Assembly (NCBI GenBank): GCA_016926455.1 | Contig: JAFGOO010000208.1 | Location: 1-11,799 of the forward strand | Origin: Methanosarcinaceae archaeon | Lineage (GTDB): Archaea; Halobacteriota; Methanosarcinia; Methanosarcinales; Methanosarcinaceae | DNA: 11,799 bases | Direction: 5' to 3' | Shown: positions 6,812 to 11,799 of the stretch, in pieces | Numbering within the stretch: position 1 is the first letter of the stretch | How the letters are laid out: every line of letters begins with the position of its first letter | Made by a program: the position numbers and the translations under genes | Notes under the pieces: model-generated | What the model was told of the DNA's origin: nothing | Database searches by the model: none | The model's input: only the letters and a program-made list of their open reading frames with translations

Positions 6812-7010
6812 TTTCATCAAGGAACAGCATATCAATCGGAAACCTGACAAATAGCACACGAATGGTAACAAATCTGATCGTCATAAAGATGAGAGCATAC
6901 TCACCTGAAATTTTTTTCCTGAACATCAGTCTTTTCTTCTGGCTGAACATACTCTTTGCAAATTCCACATCCGATGCAATGCATTTACCATCAGATTTTA
7001 ATATCATCAT
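6789..7010 (-). pseudogene. Truncated DUF192-family gene, 3' end replaced by the mobile-element end
   Basis: The 73 codons resemble the N-terminal two thirds of an archaeal DUF192 protein (family length roughly 110-150 residues; function unknown). The segment DVEFAKSMFSQKK is followed by LMFRKKISGEYALIF and LFVRFPIDMLFLDES, the family's hallmark blocks. Similarity stops at about codon 66, where the reading frame enters the putative IS200/IS605 end and terminates after ELTPYK. The stretch FMTIRFVTIRV is shorter and less polar than the usual hinge before LFV and lacks the conserved His. I read this as a remnant. ATG 7010 has only a weak ribosome binding site, but a TATA-like run lies about 20-35 bases upstream, so a leaderless transcript is possible. 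An expressed short protein cannot be excluded. Confidence 0.5.
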
Positions 7011-7029
7011 TGATTACTCTCTACATCTG

Positions 7030-7044
7030 TTTATATTTTATATA
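7030..7044. promoter_or_regulatory. Shared TATA-like element between the DUF192 remnant and aIF1
   Basis: TTTATATTTTATATA reads as a TATA-like run on both strands. For aIF1 it would place the start near 7065-7070 and leave a leader of about 25-30 bases carrying GGAGG. For the minus-strand remnant it would place the start at about the ATG. This is the only obvious promoter-like element in the 83-base divergent gap. Confidence 0.4.
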
Positions 7045-7093
7045 TGGCAGTATAATGCATAAATCATAAAAACCTTGGAGGAAAAACCAAAAA

Positions 7094-7402
7094 ATGAGTT
7101 CAGAAATGTGTCACGTTTGCGGATTGCCAAAGGAACTCTGCATCTGCGAAGAAGTGGCAAAAGAACAACAGCGTATCACAGTTAAAGTGAACCGACGTAG
7201 ATATGGAAAAGAAGTTACAGTTGTTGAAGGTTTTGATGCAAACGAGATAGATCTACACGAACTATCCACCTATTTAAAATCGAAATTTGCATGCGGTGGA
7301 ACTGTTAAAGGCAGTTCTGTTGAGTTACAGGGGAATCATCTTGCACGCATGAAAAATATACTTGTCCAGAGAGGATTTTCTCCCGACCAGATTAAAGATT
7401 AG
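7094..7402 (+). CDS. eif1: Archaeal translation initiation factor aIF1 (SUI1 family)
   Basis: A 102-residue protein of normal aIF1 length. Residues 1-20 carry a putative zinc knuckle with Cys6, Cys9, Cys16 and Cys18 (CHVCGLPKELCIC), present in many euryarchaeal versions. Residues about 26-100 are the SUI1 fold: RITVKVNRRRYGKEVTVVEGF, then KFACGGTVKGSSVELQGNH (65-83) with the conserved GGTVK loop, ending in LVQRGFSPDQIKD. aIF1 binds the 30S subunit near the P site and helps reject wrong start codons. The start is preceded by a perfect GGAGG (7077-7081) with a 12-base spacer. The gene is monocistronic by spacing, with 155 bases before iscS. No abnormal feature seen. Confidence 0.96.
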   Translation: MSSEMCHVCGLPKELCICEEVAKEQQRITVKVNRRRYGKEVTVVEGFDANEIDLHELSTYLKSKFACGGTVKGSSVELQGNHLARMKNILVQRGFSPDQIKD

Positions 7403-7497
7403 CGGTTTCGGGATTTATGGGTATAATCTAACATCTTATTCACAGCTTTTTAGACGTGAGCTAACTCTATCCCAATTAGAAATTACCTGAATATTGG

Positions 7498-7505
7498 TAT
7501 ATATT
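7498..7505 (+). promoter_or_regulatory. TATA box candidate for the iscS-iscU-HTH-nreA operon
   Basis: TATATATT lies 53 bases upstream of the iscS ATG and would give a leader of about 30 bases including GGTGAGAGA just before the start. A weaker alternative is CTTATTTAT at 7519-7527, which would be nearly leaderless. A short inverted repeat, CCAAT (7472-7476) and ATTGG (7493-7497), directly abuts the TATA-like run and could be an operator half-site pair, but five-base arms may be chance. Confidence 0.35.
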
Positions 7506-7557
7506 ACAATAACAGATACTTATTTATCGAAGATGATATTTAGGTTAGGGTGAGAGA

Positions 7558-8712
7558 ATGAAACGCATTTATATGGACCATAGTGCCACAACGCCGACTG
7601 ACCCGCAGGTGGTGGAAGCTATGTTGCCTTATTTTACGGATAAATTTGGGAATGCTTCAAGCCTCCACTCATTTGGACAGGAAGCAGCAGAGTCGCTTGA
7701 AAAATCCCGTCAGCAGGTAGCAGATCTCATCGCTGCAAAACCTGGAGAGATCGTATTCACATCCGGTGGAACTGAGTCAGACAACCTAGCAATCAAGGGT
7801 ATTGCATACCAGAACTCGAAGAGGGGAAAACACATAATTACTTCCACTATCGAGCATCCAGCTGTGCTCAACACCTGCGCATACCTTGAAAAAGCCGGAT
7901 TTGAGGTGACATACGTTCCCGTTGATATCGATGGTATTTTAGATGTTGCAGAACTTGAAAATGCCATCCGGGATGATACCATACTGATAACTGTGATGCA
8001 TGCCAACAATGAGATTGGTACCATCCAGCCGATTTCCGATATCAGTAAAATCTCAAAGGAAAAAGGCATCTATTTCCACACTGATGCTGTTCAGTCCGTT
8101 GGCAAGATACCGGTCGATGTGAAAGAACTTGGTATTGATCTGCTTTCTATCTCATCCCACAAGATACATGGACCAAAAGGTATCGGTGCATTGTATATAA
8201 AAAAAGGCACTTGTATTCAGGCAATTGCACATGGGGGAGAACACGAAGGACGGCTTCGGGCAGGTACCGAGAATATCCCTGGGATTGTGGGATTCGCAAA
8301 AGCAACGACTCTTGCAAAAGAGAGCCTCGAAGTTGATTCAAAACGCCTCACAGAACTCCGGGATTTACTGATTAAGAAGGTTCTGGATTCGATTGAGTAC
8401 TCCTATCTTAATGGACATCCCACAAAACGTCTTCCAAACAATGCCAATCTTAGATTCAGTTTTGTAGAAGGGGAGGCAATGCTGCTATCACTTGATATGA
8501 AAGGGATTGCAGTCTCAACCGCTTCTGCATGTTCTTCAAAATCACTCGAACCATCTCATGTACTGAAGGCTATCGGTCTTAGACCGGAAGATGCATATGG
8601 TTCGCTGCGAATCAGCCTTGGAAAAAACAATACCTGTGAAGAGGTGGACTATGTGGTTGAATCACTGATAGATGTTGTTGCTAAACTCAGGGACATGTCC
8701 CCACTTGTATAA
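7558..8712 (+). CDS. iscS: Cysteine desulfurase IscS (canonical, PLP-dependent)
   Basis: A 384-residue class V aminotransferase-fold enzyme that takes sulfur from L-cysteine, leaving alanine and an enzyme persulfide for Fe-S assembly. All hallmark residues are present: SGGTESDN (69-76), His100 stacking on PLP, Asp176 and Gln179 in HTDAVQ, the Schiff-base Lys202 in SSHKIHGPKG, RAGTENIPG (234-242), the persulfide Cys325 in SACSSKSLEPSH, and Arg351 in SLRISLG for the substrate carboxylate. These are exactly the positions changed in the minus-strand paralogue at 2080-3249. The start follows GGTGAGAGA directly. The gene leads a tight operon with iscU 32 bases downstream, then a cysteine-rich HTH protein and nreA. 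It is likely the sulfur donor for the stand-alone IscU. Confidence 0.97.
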   Translation: MKRIYMDHSATTPTDPQVVEAMLPYFTDKFGNASSLHSFGQEAAESLEKSRQQVADLIAAKPGEIVFTSGGTESDNLAIKGIAYQNSKRGKHIITSTIEHPAVLNTCAYLEKAGFEVTYVPVDIDGILDVAELENAIRDDTILITVMHANNEIGTIQPISDISKISKEKGIYFHTDAVQSVGKIPVDVKELGIDLLSISSHKIHGPKGIGALYIKKGTCIQAIAHGGEHEGRLRAGTENIPGIVGFAKATTLAKESLEVDSKRLTELRDLLIKKVLDSIEYSYLNGHPTKRLPNNANLRFSFVEGEAMLLSLDMKGIAVSTASACSSKSLEPSHVLKAIGLRPEDAYGSLRISLGKNNTCEEVDYVVESLIDVVAKLRDMSPLV

Positions 8713-8744
8713 AAAAAAGGACCAAATTAACAGTTAGGTGAAAA

Positions 8745-9125
8745 ATGTACAGCGAAAAAGTGATGGAACATTTCTCAAACCCGCGGAATGTGGGGGAGAT
8801 TGAAGATGCTGATGGAATTGGAAAAGTTGGAAGTCCAAGTTGCGGAGACACCATGGATATTTACATCAAGGTCAAGAATGGTGTACTGACAGATGTAAAA
8901 TTCAGAACCTTCGGCTGTGCTGCGGCAATTGCTTCATCCAGCATGATGACCGAGATGGCGAAGGGTAAGACAATCGAAGAAGTGCTGAAGATCACACGCG
9001 ATGATGTGGCAGACGAACTGGGTGGACTTCCAGAGGCTAAGATGCATTGTTCAAACCTTGCCTCAGATGCGATTCGTGCCGCTATTAAAGATTATCTGGG
9101 AAAAAGCAGTCAAGAAGAAAATTAA
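8745..9125 (+). CDS. iscU: Iron-sulfur cluster scaffold IscU
   Basis: A 126-residue single-domain scaffold of standard length. The three ligand cysteines are Cys33 (SPSCGD), Cys58 (FGCAAA) and Cys102 (MHCSNL), with Asp35 beside the first. The segment ADGIGKVGSP (22-31) and the C-terminal helix IRAAIKDYL are typical. IscU receives persulfide sulfur from IscS and builds 2Fe-2S clusters for transfer to target proteins. The HSPA-binding LPPVK loop of bacterial IscU reads LPEAK (95-99) here. It is closely similar to the IscU domain of the fusion at 720-2057, which points to duplication, and it has no flavin domain. A GGTGA site precedes the start, and the HTH gene begins 13 bases after the stop. 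Confidence 0.97.
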   Translation: MYSEKVMEHFSNPRNVGEIEDADGIGKVGSPSCGDTMDIYIKVKNGVLTDVKFRTFGCAAAIASSSMMTEMAKGKTIEEVLKITRDDVADELGGLPEAKMHCSNLASDAIRAAIKDYLGKSSQEEN

Positions 9126-9138
9126 AAATGGAGATTTA

Positions 9139-9495
9139 ATGAAAACAACATGTGAAATTATGTCACAGAAAGTCCTTCCTGCAATTAGAGCAGAAATTGC
9201 ACGCATTATGATTGATGAGTATGGCTGTACACAGAATTATGTTGCTGAAACCCTTGGACTCTCAAGAGCTGCCGTGTCTCAATACAGGAGCGAAAAACGC
9301 GGAGCTGATGTTGATTTTTCAGAGGATACCGAAAAGGAGATTAAAACCTTCTCAGCGAAATTGGTTAAGGGGCTTTCAACAAGAGATAAAATAGCAGGCA
9401 TGTGTAAAATCTGTAAATTTGTGCAGATATCCGGCTGGATGTATAAGAATGCACCAGATGCTGGATACTGCTTTGTCTGTGGAGACTGCGAGTAG
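9139..9495 (+). CDS. HTH transcriptional regulator with a five-cysteine C-terminal cluster, candidate Fe-S sensor
   Basis: A 118-residue protein. Residues about 12-55 form a helix-turn-helix of the XRE-like or COG2522-like type, with TQNYVAETLGLSRAAVSQY (31-49) as the DNA-reading unit. The C-terminus has Cys89-x2-Cys92 and Cys111-x2-Cys114-x2-Cys117 separated by 18 residues that include an aromatic patch, a layout suited to an Fe-S cluster or zinc. The start at 9139 is preceded by GGAG with a five-base spacer; longer in-frame extensions run through iscU in another frame and are rejected. It lies 13 bases after iscU and 2 bases before nreA, so it is co-transcribed with the Fe-S genes. By position it could do the job IscR does in bacteria, controlling the operon by cluster occupancy, but it is not an IscR (Rrf2) homologue. 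DNA binding is well supported; the cofactor and target are inference. Confidence 0.8.
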   Translation: MKTTCEIMSQKVLPAIRAEIARIMIDEYGCTQNYVAETLGLSRAAVSQYRSEKRGADVDFSEDTEKEIKTFSAKLVKGLSTRDKIAGMCKICKFVQISGWMYKNAPDAGYCFVCGDCE

Positions 9496-9497
9496 AA

Positions 9498-10715
9498 TTG
9501 AAACAGAACCTTTGTATCAAATGCAAGGGAAAAGGGCTCTGTGGCCGGCCCTTGTGCCCGATACTTGAAAAATTCAAATCCTTTGAGTCTATTTCTTCAA
9601 TAATATCAAACGGTGACGCTATATTTGGTGCTTCACCGCCTGCAGTTTTTGTAGGACGTTACGGTTATCCACAAGTGTCTGCTGGCCCCATGATCCCTCC
9701 CCTTGCAAACGAAAATGTTGCTCCACTTTTTGAAGACCCTAAACAGTGGCTTGAGATGAAAATCGAGGATATAATTTCCAGAAGATCGCAGCTTGTTAGA
9801 GCTAATACGCACCTGAACGTCAGGAATTTTGAAAATAATCCTCTACTTTTAAAATCGCAGGAAATTGCATTATCGAAAAAACCTGTGGATACGGAAGCAT
9901 GGTTCAGCAAACCTCTTCATAAGAACCTGCGTTTCGATGATGTGCTGACGCCCATGGGACCATCGGGTACACTGGAGAAGCTCGATATAATTGATAACCC
10001 AAAGGTTCCGAAAAAGGTCGATTATCTTGCTTATGACACGGATGCACTGGCAAAAGATGCTGTTTTGGAACTGTATCAAAGCAGTACGCCAACAGAGCAT
10101 ATAACAAGACTCCTATCTATAGGACTGCTGGGTAAGGATCGCTGTCTTGTTCCGACACGCTGGTCAATTACCGCTGTGGATGACATGACAGGCAAAGACC
10201 TTATTAATGAGATTAGAGATTACCCTCAGATTTCCAATATCACCTTATTTAATGGCAGTAGTTTTGGAAACCATTTCGAAATTCTGTTTTTGCCACGCAG
10301 TTTCTCCTTTGAGATTATTGAGATGTGGATGCCAAAAGCAATCTGGTCAGGAGACAAAACTTGGATTGGTGCTGACTACGAAGACACTGGTGGCAAGAGG
10401 AAATACTCAAACCTTGCAGGCGGTTATTATGCAGCACGTCTTGGCGCGCTTGAGTATCTCAAGATGGCAAGAAGGCAGGCGGCAGTGTTCATTGTGCGAG
10501 AGATAAGACCTGATTACTGGGCACCGCTTGGTGTATGGGTGGTACGTGAAGCAGTACGTCAGGCTCTTAAAAACCCGCCGCTGACATTTGATTCGATCAT
10601 CACGGCACTTTCAGATATGTGCACACGCCTGAGAACCCCATATTCGGATTGGAAACCAAAGGCAAAGATGCTATCGGATATCCAGTTTCAGAAAACCCTT
10701 GATTCCTTTTTGTAA
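9498..10715 (+). CDS. nreA: Archaeal DNA repair protein NreA
   Basis: A 405-residue protein matching the archaeal Nre family. The N-terminus has Cys6, Cys9, Cys15 and Cys20 in CIKCKGKGLCGRPLCPI, then the family block ASPPAVFVGRYGYPQVSAGPM (about 45-65), VLTPMGPSG, CLVPTRWSITAVDD and the GYYAARLGALEYL helix. The last eight residues, QKTLDSFL, are a PCNA-binding PIP box. Nre proteins are linked to repair of DNA damage together with nucleotide excision repair in haloarchaea. Translation starts at TTG 9498: the next in-frame ATG codons lie after the cysteine motif, and TTG keeps the family's normal N-terminus. Only two bases separate it from the HTH stop, so translation is probably coupled. It is an unexpected member of an iscSU operon. 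The four N-terminal cysteines could bind zinc or an Fe-S cluster. Confidence 0.93.
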   Translation: MKQNLCIKCKGKGLCGRPLCPILEKFKSFESISSIISNGDAIFGASPPAVFVGRYGYPQVSAGPMIPPLANENVAPLFEDPKQWLEMKIEDIISRRSQLVRANTHLNVRNFENNPLLLKSQEIALSKKPVDTEAWFSKPLHKNLRFDDVLTPMGPSGTLEKLDIIDNPKVPKKVDYLAYDTDALAKDAVLELYQSSTPTEHITRLLSIGLLGKDRCLVPTRWSITAVDDMTGKDLINEIRDYPQISNITLFNGSSFGNHFEILFLPRSFSFEIIEMWMPKAIWSGDKTWIGADYEDTGGKRKYSNLAGGYYAARLGALEYLKMARRQAAVFIVREIRPDYWAPLGVWVVREAVRQALKNPPLTFDSIITALSDMCTRLRTPYSDWKPKAKMLSDIQFQKTLDSFL

Positions 10716-10732
10716 TCCTTTCATCCCGTACC

Positions 10733-10762
10733 TGCTATATAGATTTTATAGTGCTATATAGA
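10733..10762 (+). repeat. Tandem 11-base repeat upstream of the PiT gene
   Basis: TGCTATATAGA occurs at 10733-10743 and 10752-10762, a 19-base period, and each copy contains the palindrome CTATATAG. The pair sits just upstream of an A/T-rich run (10763-10776) that could be the TATA region for the permease. The position fits an operator, for example for phosphate control, though the low complexity tempers this. Confidence 0.4.
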
Positions 10763-10792
10763 ATAATTATAATAACTTTATCTTACATAGCC

Positions 10793-10817
10793 TGCATCGT
10801 TGAAACACTATGATGCA
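10793..10817 (+). promoter_or_regulatory. Stem-loop just upstream of the PiT ribosome binding site
   Basis: TGCATCGT (10793-10800) and ATGATGCA (10810-10817) pair over eight positions, with one G-U pair and a nine-base loop. The hairpin ends six bases before AGGAG (10823-10827). It would lie at the very 5' end of the mRNA if the A/T run at 10763-10776 is the TATA region. It could affect mRNA stability or ribosome access; the effect is unknown. Confidence 0.3.
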
Positions 10818-10837
10818 TACACAGGAGAAAAACGTTA

Positions 10838-11799
10838 ATGTCTGTTTCTGATCCAATTGTATTAACGCTTATTCTTGCCGGTTTATACATGGCATGGAAC
10901 ATCGGCGCAAACGACCTTGCCAATGCCATGGGAACATCGGTTGGTAGCGGAGCACTTAACATCAAACAGGTTATAATCGTAGCAGGTGTCTTTGAATTTG
11001 CGGGAGCGGTTTTTTTTGGTAAAAGGGTAACCACAACGATAGCAAAAGATATCGTACCTGTGGATGCAATAAAACTTATTGACCCACATCTTGTTGTGGT
11101 GGGGATGCTCGCTGCGATACTGGCGGCCAGTTTCTGGATCACCCTTGCGACTTTCTACAATTTACCTGTATCAACATCACATTCCATAGTGGGTGCAGTA
11201 CTGGGTTTTGGTCTGATTGTGGCATATACTGGCATAATTGCACTGGATGATATCAAATGGTCAGTGCTTGGAAAAATTGTTGGTAGCTGGGTACTTTCTC
11301 CAGTTCTCGGAGCAGTGTGTGCGTACATAATTTTCATGCTTATTAGGTATTTTATTCTGCAGCAAGTAGACGACCCCTACAATATTGAGAAAAAATTTGT
11401 GTTCCTCCAAATCATTGCTGCCTGCTACATTGCATTCGCACATGGTTCCAATGATGTGGCAAATGCAGTCGGTCCCCTTTCTGCAGCCCTGAGCGCATTT
11501 GGACTGGCCAATGGTGAAGTTCCAATATGGGTACTGATAGTGGGGGGGATTGGAATGGTTGTAGGACTTACTACATGGGGGTACCGTGTGATTGAGACCA
11601 TCGGCACAAAAATCACAGAACTCACTCCAACCAGAGGATTTGCTGCACAGTTTGCAACCGCATCGGTGGTTGTTTTGCACAGCTACAGTTCACTTCCCAT
11701 CTCAACGACTCACACACTTGTGGGTTCTGTGATCGGCGTCGGTCTTGCAGGCGGTCTTGCAGCGGTTGATTTAAGTGTTATTGGAAAGATAATAATGTC
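10838..11799 (+). CDS. pitA: PiT-family inorganic phosphate permease, 3' end cut by window edge
   Basis: Open from ATG 10838 to the right edge, giving 320 residues of a hydrophobic membrane protein. The family's duplicated signature is present: GANDLANAMG (23-32) and GSNDVANAVGP (203-213). The paired LPVSTSH (109-115) and LPISTTH (286-292) segments are also there, each closing a half of the internal repeat. At least eight hydrophobic segments can be seen, with a charged cytoplasmic-type loop at about 174-188. PiT proteins take up inorganic phosphate, usually with a metal ion, by Na+ or H+ symport; some relatives carry sulfate. No sulfate-specific feature is visible, but by eye it cannot be excluded. 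AGGAG lies 10 bases upstream of the start. It is separated from nreA by 122 bases with its own repeats and promoter-like sequence. Methanogens often place a PhoU-like gene next to it, which would be outside this window. Confidence 0.94.
   Translation, partial: MSVSDPIVLTLILAGLYMAWNIGANDLANAMGTSVGSGALNIKQVIIVAGVFEFAGAVFFGKRVTTTIAKDIVPVDAIKLIDPHLVVVGMLAAILAASFWITLATFYNLPVSTSHSIVGAVLGFGLIVAYTGIIALDDIKWSVLGKIVGSWVLSPVLGAVCAYIIFMLIRYFILQQVDDPYNIEKKFVFLQIIAACYIAFAHGSNDVANAVGPLSAALSAFGLANGEVPIWVLIVGGIGMVVGLTTWGYRVIETIGTKITELTPTRGFAAQFATASVVVLHSYSSLPISTTHTLVGSVIGVGLAGGLAAVDLSVIGKIIM

Noticed and set aside
6862..7062. A plus-strand 66-codon hydrophobic open frame.
   Set aside because: It is antisense to the DUF192 remnant, has no ribosome binding site and no recognisable family.
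9001..9138. A longer reading frame for the HTH protein starting inside iscU.
   Set aside because: It lies entirely within iscU coding sequence in another frame; ATG 9139 has a GGAG site and starts just before the HTH fold.

Overview
The window looks like chromosomal DNA of a methanogenic archaeon, most likely in or near the Methanosarcinaceae. This rests on a SUI1-type initiation factor aIF1 with an N-terminal cysteine knuckle, the archaea-specific repair protein NreA with a C-terminal PCNA-binding tail, an iron-sulfur flavoprotein with the compact cysteine motif typical of methanogens, purine-type PurL, AT-rich TATA-like promoters and strong GGAG/GGTG ribosome binding sites. Genus or species cannot be fixed from the sequence alone.

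Layout. Positions 1-494 (minus) hold an iron-sulfur flavoprotein that runs off the left edge. Positions 720-3903 (minus) are a compact four-gene operon, in transcription order: a TusA-like sulfur carrier, a DsrE-like protein, an IscS homologue that has lost its PLP lysine, and an IscU scaffold fused to a thioredoxin-reductase-like flavoprotein without a redox CxxC. Positions 4131-6275 (minus) encode PurL. Positions 6276-7093 are mostly non-coding. They hold the purL promoter region, short AGTACAT repeats, what looks like the decayed right end of an IS200/IS605 (TnpB-type) element, and a truncated DUF192 gene. aIF1 follows at 7094-7402 (plus). Positions 7558-10715 (plus) form a second iron-sulfur operon: a canonical IscS, a canonical stand-alone IscU, a helix-turn-helix protein with a five-cysteine C-terminus, and NreA. 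A PiT-family phosphate permease starts at 10838 and runs off the right edge.

How it fits together. The window carries two paralogous IscS-IscU pairs. The plus-strand pair keeps every catalytic residue I could check and sits with a likely metal- or cluster-sensing regulator. In the minus-strand pair, IscS has Asp for the Schiff-base Lys, Ala for the PLP-contacting Gln and Leu for the substrate-carboxylate Arg, so it should not be a PLP-dependent cysteine desulfurase. Its scaffold partner carries its own flavin domain, and two sulfur-relay proteins precede it. My main hypothesis is that this cassette assembles Fe-S clusters with sulfur from sulfide or a TusA/DsrE persulfide relay instead of cysteine, with electrons from the fused flavoprotein. 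The defective IscS would act as a structural partner and cysteine ligand. The residue losses and the fusion are read directly from the sequence; the mechanism is inference.
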